A DNA stretch of 24,631 nt from Methanomassiliicoccales archaeon PtaB.Bin134 (GCA_002067045.1 MVPZ01000141.1:1-24631); one strand, 5' to 3'; positions 7,110 through 14,951 are shown, counted from the first letter of the stretch. Program-made: numbers and translations. Notes: generated by a model from the letters alone, not told the origin.

Positions 7110-8354
7110 ATGGAGTACGAAGAGAGATACCTACATCTGGACGAGCCCATCGATGTGGACTCGCACGTCATATGCAAGTACAAGGTCGGCACCGACCTAA
7201 AGATGACCACGGCCGCCGCGGCCATCGCCACCGAGCAGTCCACCGGGACCTGGACCAAGCTCTCCACCCTCAAGGAGGACAATTTCCTGAAGAGGAGCGG
7301 AAAGGTGACCAGGATAGAGGGGAACGTGGCCACCATCGCCTTCCCGGTGGAGGACTTCAGCCTGGACATCGGTGGCGTGCCGCAGATACTCAGCATCATC
7401 GCCGGCAACCTGTTCGGACTGGAGGCCTTGCACGCGGTGCGCCTGGAGGACGTCACCTTCCCGAAGAGCATGCTCAGGGAGTTCAAGGGCCCCAAGTTCG
7501 GGATCGAGGGGATGCGCTCCATACTGAAGCGGCCGAGCAAGCCGTTGGTGGGAACCATCGTCAAGCCCAAGATCGGCCTGTCCCCCAAGGAGACCGCCGA
7601 GTACGTCTACGAGGCGGGCATGGGCGGCCTGACCAACGGGAAGGACGATGAGACGCTCAGCAACCAGAAGTTCTGTCCATTGGAGGACCGCGTGGTGGCC
7701 ATCGCCGAGGCGCTCGACCGGGTCAAGAGCGAGAGCGGGCACGTCATGATCCACGCCATCAATGTGACCACCAACGGCCACCAGGTGCTGGAGGTGGCCG
7801 AACGGGCCCAGGAGCTGGGGGCCACCGAGCTCATGGTGGACGTCCTCACCGCCGGCTTCGGAGCCATACAGGTGCTGGCCGAGGACCCCTCCATCAAGCT
7901 GCCGATACACGTGCACCGCACCATGCACGGGGCCATCACCCGCAACCTGGACCACGGCATCAACATGAAGGTGTTCGCCACCCTGTCCAGGATGGTCGGA
8001 GGGGACGCCCTGCACGTGGGCACCTTCGGCGTGGGCAAGATGAAGGGCGCGGCGCACGAGGACCTGGCCAACCGGGACATGTGCCTGACCGGGGAGCTGC
8101 CGTACAAGACGGTCATGCCCGTGGCCTCCGGCGGGGTGCACCCGGGGATGATCAAGAAGTTCGTGGACATCGCCGGGAAGGACCTGCAGATCCAGGCCGG
8201 CGGAGGGGTCTCCGGGCATCCTGGCGGGGTGCGCGGCGGGGCTAAGGCCATGGCGCAGGCCGTGGACGCGGCCTTCGAGGGCATCGAGCTGGACGTGTAC
8301 GCCAAGGACCACCCCGAGCTGGCCGAGGCCCTGAGGAAGTGGGGATCGGCATGA
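7110..8354 (+). CDS. rbcL: Ribulose-1,5-bisphosphate carboxylase, large subunit, archaeal form III
   Basis: A protein of 414 aa that fixes CO2 onto RuBP to give two 3-phosphoglycerates in AMP salvage. Active-site residues (spinach numbering in brackets) are present: Glu42 [60] and TGTW 45-48, Asn100 [123], Lys152 and Lys154 [175, 177], Lys178 [201, carbamylated], Asp180 and Glu181 [203, 204], His269-Arg270 [294-295], His302 [327], Lys310 [334], Ser340 [379] and the glycines of QAGGG. It is therefore a true carboxylase, not a form IV RuBisCO-like protein. The segment before the carbamylated lysine reads GGLTNGKDDE, where GGxDxxKDDE is more common. Form III is inferred from the gene context and sequence style; no small-subunit gene is nearby. 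The stop overlaps the next start as ATGA. Confidence 0.95.
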   Translation: MEYEERYLHLDEPIDVDSHVICKYKVGTDLKMTTAAAAIATEQSTGTWTKLSTLKEDNFLKRSGKVTRIEGNVATIAFPVEDFSLDIGGVPQILSIIAGNLFGLEALHAVRLEDVTFPKSMLREFKGPKFGIEGMRSILKRPSKPLVGTIVKPKIGLSPKETAEYVYEAGMGGLTNGKDDETLSNQKFCPLEDRVVAIAEALDRVKSESGHVMIHAINVTTNGHQVLEVAERAQELGATELMVDVLTAGFGAIQVLAEDPSIKLPIHVHRTMHGAITRNLDHGINMKVFATLSRMVGGDALHVGTFGVGKMKGAAHEDLANRDMCLTGELPYKTVMPVASGGVHPGMIKKFVDIAGKDLQIQAGGGVSGHPGGVRGGAKAMAQAVDAAFEGIELDVYAKDHPELAEALRKWGSA

Positions 8355-9871
8355 AGCTGAAGGCCCGCTACGTGGACGTGGACACCGGTGAGGTGACCGC
8401 GCTCCTGCACGATGACGACTGCGCCGAGCTCGGGATACGTGAACGGGAGAGGGTCAAGCTCTCCCTCAACGGCAAGGTCACCGTGGCCATCGTCTACACC
8501 AGCGACACGGTCATCAAGCGCGGGGAGATAGGGCTGATGGGCGCGGCCCAGCACACCCTGGGCTCGCAGGACGGCGACGAGGTTGAGGTGGTCACCGCCA
8601 GCAAGCCGGAGTCCGTGGAGTACATCAAGAGGAAGATGAACGGGGAGGAGCTGAGCACCGAGGAGATCAACACCATCATCGCCGACATCTCCTCCCGCTC
8701 CCTCTCCAACATCGAGCTCTCCGCCTACGTGACCTCGCTTTACATCAACGGGATGAACATGCGGGAGACGGTGGACCTCACCAAGGCCATGGTGGCCGGG
8801 GGGGAGACCATCAAGTTCAGCAACGGGCCGATATTCGACCACCACAGCATCGGGGGCTGCCCGGGCAACAAGATCACCCTGCTGATCGTGCCCATCATGG
8901 CCGCCGCGGGATGCAAGATGCCGAAGACATCGTCAAGGGCCATCAGCAGCGCCGCCGGCACCTCGGATATCGTTGAGACATTCGCCAACGTGGCCATGTC
9001 CCCCTCCGAGCTCAAGGCCACCACCGAGAGGGTGGGAGGCGTGCTGGCCTGGGGAGGGTCCCTGAACCTGGCCCCGGCCGACGACCTGATCATCAAGGCC
9101 GAGTATCCGCTGGGCATCGATCCGCACGCCCAGCTGCTGGCCTCGGTCATGGCCAAGAAGAAGGCCGTGGGCGCGGACTACCTGGTCATCGACATCCCCA
9201 TGGGGGAGGGCACCAAGGTCCCCACCATGGACGAGGCCAAGCGCTACGCCCGGGACTTCATCCAGCTGGGCGAGGCCCTGGACATCAAGGTGGAGTGCGC
9301 CATCACCTACGGCGGGCAGCCGGTGGGCCGGGCCATAGGGCCGGCCCTGGAGTCCATCGAGGCCCTTTCCATCATGGAGGGGGCCAAGGGGCCGAACAGC
9401 GTGATCGAGAAGTCGGTCAGCATGTGCGGGATGCTCTTCGAGATGGGCGGGGATTACCAGGGCATAGACAAGGCCAAGCAGATCCTGGAGTCGGGGAAGG
9501 CGCTCAAGAAGTTCCAGGAGATCGTGGAGGCCCAGGGCGGGAACCCCGACCTGAGGTCCGCGGACATCAAGGTGGGGCAGTACAGCGTGGACGTGATCGC
9601 CAAGCAGAGCGGCTACGTCGGTCAGATCATGAACAAGGCCCTGGTGCGCGTGGCCAGGACGGCCGGTTCGCCCAAGGACAAGGGCGCCGGGCTGCTGCTC
9701 AACAAGAAGGTCGGGAACAAGGTGGACAAGGGGGAGACCCTCTTCACCATCTACTCCGAGCACGAGTGGAAGCTGCAAGAGGCCCTGAAGCTGGCCGTGC
9801 GCCTGGAGCCGATCAAGACCCAGGGGATGGTCCTGGCCAGGGTGCCCGCCTTCTCACGGGTCGCCCTCTGA
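8351..9871 (+). CDS. deoA: AMP phosphorylase (thymidine phosphorylase-like)
   Basis: A protein of 506 aa that phosphorolyses AMP (also CMP and UMP in characterised archaea) to the base and ribose 1,5-bisphosphate, feeding the two enzymes encoded just upstream. An archaea-specific N-terminal extension of about 85 residues, needed for assembly into large oligomers in studied members, precedes the pyrimidine phosphorylase core. Core motifs are FDHHSIGGCPGNK near 162-172, PKTSSRAISSAAGT near 190-203, and GGSLNLAPADD. The start is ATG at 8351 in the ATGA overlap with rbcL, indicating translational coupling; a GTG four codons upstream is less likely. The last 18 nt overlap the convergent RuvC-like gene. 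Confidence 0.92.
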   Translation: MKLKARYVDVDTGEVTALLHDDDCAELGIRERERVKLSLNGKVTVAIVYTSDTVIKRGEIGLMGAAQHTLGSQDGDEVEVVTASKPESVEYIKRKMNGEELSTEEINTIIADISSRSLSNIELSAYVTSLYINGMNMRETVDLTKAMVAGGETIKFSNGPIFDHHSIGGCPGNKITLLIVPIMAAAGCKMPKTSSRAISSAAGTSDIVETFANVAMSPSELKATTERVGGVLAWGGSLNLAPADDLIIKAEYPLGIDPHAQLLASVMAKKKAVGADYLVIDIPMGEGTKVPTMDEAKRYARDFIQLGEALDIKVECAITYGGQPVGRAIGPALESIEALSIMEGAKGPNSVIEKSVSMCGMLFEMGGDYQGIDKAKQILESGKALKKFQEIVEAQGGNPDLRSADIKVGQYSVDVIAKQSGYVGQIMNKALVRVARTAGSPKDKGAGLLLNKKVGNKVDKGETLFTIYSEHEWKLQEALKLAVRLEPIKTQGMVLARVPAFSRVAL

Positions 9872-10609
9872 AACCCCTTTCCCCCTCTGTTTTTCCAGGG
9901 CCTCCCGCAGGCTGAGCTTGCCCAGGGCCACCTCCATGGCCAGGGAGGTGGAGATGGTCAGGGCCCCCTGGCTCTCGATGCGGCTGAGACGCTGTATGTC
10001 CCGCAGCTCCCCCTGGGTGGGCTCCACCACCGGCCGGAAGGGCAGCAGCTGCCCCCTGCTCTGGGCGATGGACACCGCGGCGTCGGCGTCAGGGTTGCCG
10101 GTGCGCCGGGTGGTGGAAGTCTCGTCCACCACCTCGATGTTGCGGGTGATGTCCCACAGGGAGTTTATGACCCGATCGCGGTTCGTCCGATCGCCGTGGC
10201 CCACCCGCAGCAGCAGCTCGTTGGACCGGACCAGGGACAGGAAGTCCTGTATGGCCGGGGCCACGTCCTCGGGGGCCAGCAGCCTGTCGGCCAAGAGCAC
10301 CCGCCCATCGCCCAGTATGGCTATGCCAGGCCGCGGTCCGGGGTCCACCCCCACCACCAGACGGTTGAACGAACCGCCCTGAAGAAGGGCCAGGGCCGAC
10401 CTGACCGCCCTTTCCGGGTCGTCGCTGGCGATCACCTTCCGGCCCCTCAGCCTCTTTCGCTCCGCCTCGGTGGTCAGCACCAGCTCCACGTTCAGCGGCA
10501 TCGGGTCCCCGAACCCCAGGGAGATGAAGGGCTGCCCCCTCTCCTTCAGGGCCTTCACCGCCCCGTAGAAGAAGCGGAAGTCCTCGGTGACCACGGCAAC
10601 CACCCTCAT
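9854..10609 (-). CDS. RuvC/RNase H-fold-like protein of unknown function
   Basis: A soluble protein of 251 aa. From residue 84 it reads RLVVGVDPGPRPGIAIL, a close match in pattern to strand 1 of RuvC-like RNase H folds, where the aspartate (Asp89) binds metal. Further acidic residues fall where the fold needs them: IEVVDETSTT (159-168) and GNPDADAAVSIAQSRG (171-186), which resembles the ADAxAIA ending of RuvC. The N-terminal 80 residues look like a small Rossmann-type domain (VVAVVTEDFRFFYGAVKAL). It resembles archaeal proteins loosely annotated as RuvC/YqgF-like nucleases. Nuclease activity is inference. It is divergent from the 10710 gene, and its tail overlaps AMP phosphorylase by 18 nt. 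Confidence 0.75.
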   Translation of the reverse strand: MRVVAVVTEDFRFFYGAVKALKERGQPFISLGFGDPMPLNVELVLTTEAERKRLRGRKVIASDDPERAVRSALALLQGGSFNRLVVGVDPGPRPGIAILGDGRVLLADRLLAPEDVAPAIQDFLSLVRSNELLLRVGHGDRTNRDRVINSLWDITRNIEVVDETSTTRRTGNPDADAAVSIAQSRGQLLPFRPVVEPTQGELRDIQRLSRIESQGALTISTSLAMEVALGKLSLREALEKQRGKGVSEGDP

Positions 10610-10632
10610 CGTTCAGGAACTGGGAGGGAGCG

Positions 10633-10640
10633 GTATAATT
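10633..10640 (-). promoter_or_regulatory. TATA box of the RuvC-like gene
   Basis: Read on the minus strand this is AATTATAC, after a purine-rich GGAAAAAGG BRE-like stretch. It puts transcription start near 10611, two bases before the ATG at 10609, so the message is probably leaderless. Confidence 0.55.
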
Positions 10641-10682
10641 CCTTTTTCCTTCCTCCCTGCCGACGGAGGTCCCGCAAGGCAG

Positions 10683-10690
10683 AAATAATC
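10683..10690 (+). promoter_or_regulatory. TATA box of the 10710 gene
   Basis: AAATAATC is centred 26 nt before about 10712, coinciding with the GTG at 10710. This spacing favours GTG 10710 over the in-frame TTG at 10704 as the start codon of a leaderless message. Confidence 0.45.
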
Positions 10691-10709
10691 GCTGCTGGAA
10701 TGGTTGGGC

Positions 10710-11231
10710 GTGGACCAGAAAGAGTTCTGCGATGCGGTCAAGGAGCAGTGCGTGCTCACCTGCCGGGACTTCCTGCACCAGGAGCTGCCGGACCTGGCCC
10801 TTGACCACCCGGCCAGGTACCTGGCCTCGCTCATCGAGGGCGGCCTGCCGGAGGGCCTCAGGGGCCTGCGGGAGAGGTTCCGCGTGCTGGAGGAGACCTC
10901 CGACCTGCAATGCGTGAGGCTGCGGATCGATGGCCGGAATCTGGCCACGGTGGTGCTGGGGATCAATCTTCCCAGGGAGGAGGTGGAGCGGGCGCTGAGC
11001 GCGCTCAGGGATTCGGATTCCGAAGAACGCTACTTCCTGTATCTTTTCTCGTTCGCGGCCATCTCCGACGAGGGCAGCATAGGGAGCGCGGTCATGGAGC
11101 CGGAGCTGCTGCACCTGGTGAGGGACTCGGGCATAGTGGCCTACTTCGCCATGCTGGACCCCCGGGCGGGAATGGGCATGATGGCCAGGATCGACGGGGA
11201 CCTACGTTCCATCGAGTACCTGCCCCACTAG
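10710..11231 (+). CDS. Conserved hypothetical protein
   Basis: An acidic, soluble protein of 173 aa that I do not recognise. The N-terminus is helical with two cysteines (EFCDAVKEQCVLTCRDF). The middle has an amphipathic helix and two predicted strands (CVRLRIDGRNLATVVLGINL). The C-terminus ends with AYFAMLDPRAGMGMMARID. It has no signal peptide or membrane segment and no catalytic motif. GTG at 10710 is preferred from the promoter spacing. It converges on the MFS gene, and both use the same CTAG tetranucleotide (11228-11231) as stop. Confidence 0.65.
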   Translation: MDQKEFCDAVKEQCVLTCRDFLHQELPDLALDHPARYLASLIEGGLPEGLRGLRERFRVLEETSDLQCVRLRIDGRNLATVVLGINLPREEVERALSALRDSDSEERYFLYLFSFAAISDEGSIGSAVMEPELLHLVRDSGIVAYFAMLDPRAGMGMMARIDGDLRSIEYLPH

Positions 11232-12508
11232 CCATCGTTCTCGTCTATCCGGTCGGTTTTCTGGGGAAGGGTCCTTCCCAGCCCCAGGAACCCCAGGGCG
11301 GCGATGAGGCCGAAGGAACCTATGCCCAGCCACATGAGCACTGGGTCGCCGGTGAACCGGTCATACAGCAGGCCGCCGAAGAACGGGCCGGCGGAGAAGC
11401 CGAAGTTGCTGACCAGCCCGTACATCCCCTGGTAGCGTCCCCTCTCCCTCTCCGGGGACATCTTGGCCACCAGGGTCATGGAGGACGGGGACACCACCAT
11501 CTCCCCCAGGGTGACCACGAACATGCATACCGCCAGGTAGAGGAAGCCGGGGGAGTAGAACCAGGACGGCGGGGCCTCGCCAAGGCCGGGGGTCAGGCCC
11601 ACCAGCCCGTATCCCATGGCGTAGAGCAGGGAGCCCGCGGCCATCACCCTGGTCATGCGGTAGTGGTTGATGGAGCGGGAGATGGGGAACTGCATGAACA
11701 CCACCATCAGCCCGTTCAGGGCGTAAAGGTAGCCCAGCTCGGCGTTGCTTATGCCGATCACGTCCGTGGAGAACACCGCGTAGCTGGAGGCCATCTGCCC
11801 GAACATCATGAACAGGGGGACGGAGATCATGCAGAAGGCCAGGAAGCGGTGGTCGTCCTTCAGCCGGCCCAGGTCGCGCAGGGAGAGCTTCTGCCGCTTG
11901 GAGCCGGCGGATATGCTCTCGGCCACGAACAGGAACACTATCACCGACACGGTGCCGGTGGCCGCCGCGCTGATTATGAACAGGAACGGGTAGGAGATCA
12001 TGGACAGCAGGCCGCCCAGGAGCGGACCGAGGGTCCATCCCACGTTGCCGCCGATGCGCAGCAGCCCGTAGGCCTCCAGGCGCTTCTTGGGCTCCACCAC
12101 GTCGGCGACCAGGGCGTTGGTGGCCGGTTCGAAGAAGGACCCGGCCAGGCTGCTCATGGAGATCATGATGGTGATCACCAGTATGTCCGCCCCTCCGGAG
12201 ATCACGTAGGCCAGTCCGAGGAACATCATGCAGCGGGCGGCCATGGCGATGATCATGATCTTGCGGCGGCCGATTATGTCCGCGAGCTCCCCGCCCACGA
12301 TCTGCCCCAGGGCCCCCACCACCGCGGAGATGAGCAGCACCACGCCCACCGCGGTCATAGATATGCCCATCTCCACGTGCAGGTAGATGGACAGGAACGG
12401 CATCACCACTGAGAAGCCCAGGGAGGAGATGATGCGCCCGTAGAAGAGCGTCCACACGCGGCGGTCGAAGCCCTCGTGCGACCGGAGACTGGGAAGTCGG
12501 ATGGCCAT
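11228..12508 (-). CDS. Major facilitator superfamily transporter
   Basis: A protein of 426 aa with about 12 hydrophobic segments in two halves, the normal layout for MFS permeases. MFS motif A is seen between helices 2 and 3 as GGELADIIGRRKI, and a related GRYQGMYGLVSNFGFSAGPFFGG marks the second half (key residues at RxQGxxGLxxNxG). The N-terminus places a short cytoplasmic tail before helix 1, and a charged loop (SAGSKRQKLSLRDLGRLKDDHR) separates the halves. The closest style is drug- or multidrug-efflux type permeases, but the substrate cannot be read from sequence. It is divergent from the RIO kinase gene and ends on the CTAG shared with the convergent 10710 gene. Confidence 0.88.
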   Translation of the reverse strand: MAIRLPSLRSHEGFDRRVWTLFYGRIISSLGFSVVMPFLSIYLHVEMGISMTAVGVVLLISAVVGALGQIVGGELADIIGRRKIMIIAMAARCMMFLGLAYVISGGADILVITIMISMSSLAGSFFEPATNALVADVVEPKKRLEAYGLLRIGGNVGWTLGPLLGGLLSMISYPFLFIISAAATGTVSVIVFLFVAESISAGSKRQKLSLRDLGRLKDDHRFLAFCMISVPLFMMFGQMASSYAVFSTDVIGISNAELGYLYALNGLMVVFMQFPISRSINHYRMTRVMAAGSLLYAMGYGLVGLTPGLGEAPPSWFYSPGFLYLAVCMFVVTLGEMVVSPSSMTLVAKMSPERERGRYQGMYGLVSNFGFSAGPFFGGLLYDRFTGDPVLMWLGIGSFGLIAALGFLGLGRTLPQKTDRIDENDG

Positions 12509-12536
12509 CGCTAGCCACTAGTGAACGCTGACCCCG

Positions 12537-12544
12537 CAATAATC
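12537..12544 (-). promoter_or_regulatory. TATA-like box of the MFS gene
   Basis: Read on the minus strand this is ATTATTGC. Transcription would begin near 12515, leaving about 7 nt before the ATG at 12508. Confidence 0.4.
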
Positions 12545-12592
12545 GTTTCTGATGACAAGCGATAGCATGCCTAGGCGCCCCCCGTCGGAAAA

Positions 12593-12600
12593 TTTTATTA
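12593..12600 (+). promoter_or_regulatory. TATA box of the RIO kinase gene
   Basis: TTTTATTA within an AAAATTTTATTAA patch is the strongest TATA candidate in the 12509-12759 gap. It predicts a start near 12622, which would give the RIO gene an untranslated leader of about 138 nt. That is long compared with most other genes here, whose TATA boxes sit about 26 nt from the start codon. Confidence 0.55.
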
Positions 12601-12694
12601 ACGGGACCGGCCATCGAAGCCGTGGTCATGAGACCAGGAGGTTCCCGGATATGATGTCGCCACACCGATTCTCAGCAGAAGGCCGGGGACCGCT

Positions 12695-12743
12695 CTGAAC
12701 GTTCGCTGGCCTTCTTCTTCGCCAGCCTTTCGAACGCTTTCAG
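12695..12743 (+). promoter_or_regulatory. Extended hairpin in the RIO kinase leader
   Basis: The left arm CTGAACGTTCGCTGGC (12695-12710) pairs with three blocks on the right: GCCAGC (12721-12726), GAACG (12732-12736) and TTCAG (12739-12743). This gives 16 base pairs interrupted only by two right-side bulges, with a 10-nt loop CTTCTTCTTC. The purine-rich stretch before the ATG at 12760 contains AAGAAG (12748-12753), complementary to the loop, so an H-type pseudoknot that hides the ribosome entry site is possible. It is likely a translational control element of the RIO gene; function is inferred. Confidence 0.55.
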
Positions 12744-12759
12744 AAAAAAGAAGTGAAAG

Positions 12760-13500
12760 ATGCCCAACGATCCGTACCTTGACGCCAGCGTGGCCTGGCG
12801 CATCAGAACAGGGAACATAGACTTCCACGAGAGTGGATACCGACAGACCGTCCAGTCCATACTGGAGAATGGACTGGCCACCGGGGTGGATGGAATGATC
12901 TCCTCCGGAAAGGAGGCCGACGTGTACCTCGCCAATTACAAGGGGGCTCCCCTGGCGGTGAAGGTGTACCGGCTGTACCAGACCTCCCATCGGGGTGGAA
13001 GGCCCATCAAGCTGAACTCCGCGGGATGGATGGCCGCGCACGAGCACGACATGCTGCTGCAGGCCTGGAAGGGGGGAGCCCCGGTGCCCACGCCCGCGGC
13101 GCGGGTGGAGAACATGCTGTCCATGCGTTACCTCGGCGGGGGCGGGGGACCCGCGCCGCGGCTGCAGGATTATCGCCCGCCAGACCCGGCGAGGTTGATG
13201 GAAAGGGTGCTGCAGGGGGTGACGGCCCTGGGAAGAGCAGGAGTGGTGCACACCGACCTAAGCCCCTACAACATCCTGGTGGCCGAGGGCGATCCATGGT
13301 TCATCGACCTCTCCGAGGCCATCCGGGTGGACCGTACCGGCGACTCGCCGTACACCAGGCTGACCGAGGCCGAGAGGGCCCTTCGCGCCGGACTTGGCGC
13401 CCTGGAGAGGTACTTCCGCCGCTTCGGCCTGGAGTTCGACCCGGAGACCATAGCCGCACCGCTCATGCGGGAGTGGGACCGCTTCGGGGTGATGCGCTGA
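12760..13500 (+). CDS. RIO1-type atypical protein serine kinase/ATPase
   Basis: A protein of 246 aa. RIO kinases act in maturation of the small ribosomal subunit. A lead-in helix precedes the nucleotide loop ISSGKEADVYLA (47-58). The ATP lysine is in LAVKVYR (Lys68). The catalytic loop is VHTDLSPYNIL (Asp166, Asn171), and the metal-binding aspartate is in WFIDLSEAI (Asp183). There is no N-terminal winged helix, so it is not RIO2. It is divergent for RIO1: the segment after Lys68, normally a flexible loop rich in aromatic and basic residues, is replaced by QTSHRGGRPIKLN, and a run of five glycines precedes PAPRLQD. The start is ATG at 12760. It lies behind a long structured leader and 40 nt ahead of a DUF1294 gene. 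Confidence 0.88.
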   Translation: MPNDPYLDASVAWRIRTGNIDFHESGYRQTVQSILENGLATGVDGMISSGKEADVYLANYKGAPLAVKVYRLYQTSHRGGRPIKLNSAGWMAAHEHDMLLQAWKGGAPVPTPAARVENMLSMRYLGGGGGPAPRLQDYRPPDPARLMERVLQGVTALGRAGVVHTDLSPYNILVAEGDPWFIDLSEAIRVDRTGDSPYTRLTEAERALRAGLGALERYFRRFGLEFDPETIAAPLMREWDRFGVMR

Positions 13501-13540
13501 CCTGAGGAAAGGATAAGCAGCCCCAGGCCCATCACCGGCC

Positions 13541-13819
13541 ATGGAGTGGACCAAGGACCCTTTGATATGGCTGGCCGGCATCTACCTGCTGATGAACCTG
13601 GTGGCCATGGCCGCTTACGGCCTGGACAAGCACCGGGCCCGGACCGGGGGGTGGCGCATATCGGAGAGGATGTTGCTGCTCCTGGCGCTGCTGGGGCCGT
13701 TCGGGGCCCTGGCGGGAATGAGAAGGTTCAGGCACAAGACCAGGAAGGCTTTGTTCATGCTGGTGCCGGTGTTCGCGGCCCTGCACCTGCTGCTGTTATT
13801 GGCCCTGCTGTACCACTGA
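13541..13819 (+). CDS. DUF1294 family small membrane protein
   Basis: A protein of 92 aa. It has an N-terminal membrane helix (LIWLAGIYLLMNLVAMAAYG), then the family signature DKHRAR with a basic stretch and WRISERMLLLLALLGPFGAL, then RRFRHKTRK and a final hydrophobic helix rich in leucine. DUF1294 proteins are widespread and of unknown function. It is probably co-transcribed with the RIO kinase gene 40 nt upstream. Its TGA stop forms, with the reverse-strand stop of dnaJ, the palindrome TGAGCTCA (13817-13824). Confidence 0.85.
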   Translation: MEWTKDPLIWLAGIYLLMNLVAMAAYGLDKHRARTGGWRISERMLLLLALLGPFGALAGMRRFRHKTRKALFMLVPVFAALHLLLLLALLYH

Positions 13820-13821
13820 GC

Positions 13822-14943
13822 TCACTTGCCGCGCCCGAAGATGCGCTTCTTCGAGCCATCCCCATCGAACTTGCGCAGCAGCTCCTTCTGCTCCGCGGTC
13901 AGCCTCTTGGGCACCACCAGCTTCAGGCGCACGTACAGGTCGCCGCGCCCGTGCCCGTTCATGTGAGGCATGCCCAGCCCCTTCAGGCGCTGCACCTCCC
14001 CCGGCTGGGTCCCGGCGGGAACGCTCATCTCCACCTTCTTGCCCTCCAGGGTGGGTATCTCCAGCGAGGCGCCCAGGGCGGCCTCCGGGAAGCCGATCTC
14101 CTGGGTCAGGTAGAGGTCGGGACCGTCCCTCTGGAAGACCTTGTGGTCCTTCAGGTTAACCACCACGAACAGGTCGCCTGGAGGGCCCCCGTCCGGTGAC
14201 GGCTCCCCGGCCCCGGCCACCCGCAGGCGCATACCGGAATCGACCCCCTTGGGGATGTCCAGGGATATCTTCTGGCGCTTGCGCGTCCAGCCCCCGTCGC
14301 ATTCCGGGCAGGGGTCCTTGATGTCCTTGCCCGAGCCGCCGCACTTGGGGCACGCGCCGACGGATATGAACTGGGAGTAGCCGCGGCGTTCCACCCGCTG
14401 CACCTGCCCCTTACCTCCGCACTGCGCGCACACCTCCTCCTTCCTGCTCTTGGAGCCGGTGCCCCCGCAGGCGTCGCACTTTACCGTGAGAGGCAGGGTG
14501 AGGTCCTTCTTCACCCCCTCGAAGGCCTCCTCCAGGGTGATCTCCAGGTCGTAGCGGAGCGACTGCCCCTGGCGAGGGCCCCGGGAGCGCCCGCCCCCGA
14601 AGAACATGTCGAATATGTTGCCGCCGCCGAAGCCCATGTCCCCGAATATGTCCCGGATGTCGCCCTGGTGGGTGAAGTCGTTCCAGTTGAACCCGCCGCC
14701 CTGGAACTGGCTGTTGACCCCGGCGTGCCCGTACTGGTCATACAGGTCCCGCTTCTGCTTGTCCATCAGGACCTCGTACGCTTCCGATATTTCCTTGAAG
14801 CGCTCCTCGGCCACCTTGGGGTCCTCCTTGGTGACGTCGGGGTGGTACTGCCTGGCCAGCTGCCGGTAGGCCTTCTTGATCTCGTCCTCGCCGGCCTGGC
14901 GGTCCACGCCCAGGACCTCGTAGTAGTCGCGCTTCTCGGCCAT
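13822..14943 (-). CDS. dnaJ: Co-chaperone DnaJ (Hsp40, type I)
   Basis: A protein of 373 aa. It has a J domain with the HPD motif ([10 protein letters not shown]) that stimulates DnaK ATPase, a glycine/phenylalanine-rich linker (GGGFNWNDF to FFGGGRSRG), a central zinc domain and a C-terminal client-binding domain. The zinc domain carries four CxxC pairs: [27 protein letters not shown] and CPECDGGW. The fourth lacks the usual second-glycine spacing of CxxCxGxG but keeps both cysteines. ATG at 14943 follows the dnaK stop by 8 nt, the last gene of grpE-dnaK-dnaJ. It ends 2 nt from the convergent DUF1294 gene. Confidence 0.95.
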   Translation of the reverse strand: MAEKRDYYEVLGVDRQAGEDEIKKAYRQLARQYHPDVTKEDPKVAEERFKEISEAYEVLMDKQKRDLYDQYGHAGVNSQFQGGGFNWNDFTHQGDIRDIFGDMGFGGGNIFDMFFGGGRSRGPRQGQSLRYDLEITLEEAFEGVKKDLTLPLTVKCDACGGTGSKSRKEEVCAQCGGKGQVQRVERRGYSQFISVGACPKCGGSGKDIKDPCPECDGGWTRKRQKISLDIPKGVDSGMRLRVAGAGEPSPDGGPPGDLFVVVNLKDHKVFQRDGPDLYLTQEIGFPEAALGASLEIPTLEGKKVEMSVPAGTQPGEVQRLKGLGMPHMNGHGRGDLYVRLKLVVPKRLTAEQKELLRKFDGDGSKKRIFGRGK

Positions 14944-14951
14944 GGGGTCGC

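Noticed and set aside
7110..8354. Form IV RuBisCO-like protein
   Set aside because: All the carboxylase active-site residues checked are present, including the carbamylated lysine and loop 6 lysine, and the operon supplies its substrate.
12651..12698. Possible C/D-box guide RNA (ATGATGT as box C, CTGA as box D)
   Set aside because: Box C is imperfect and no internal D'/C' pair with proper 12-nt spacing is visible.
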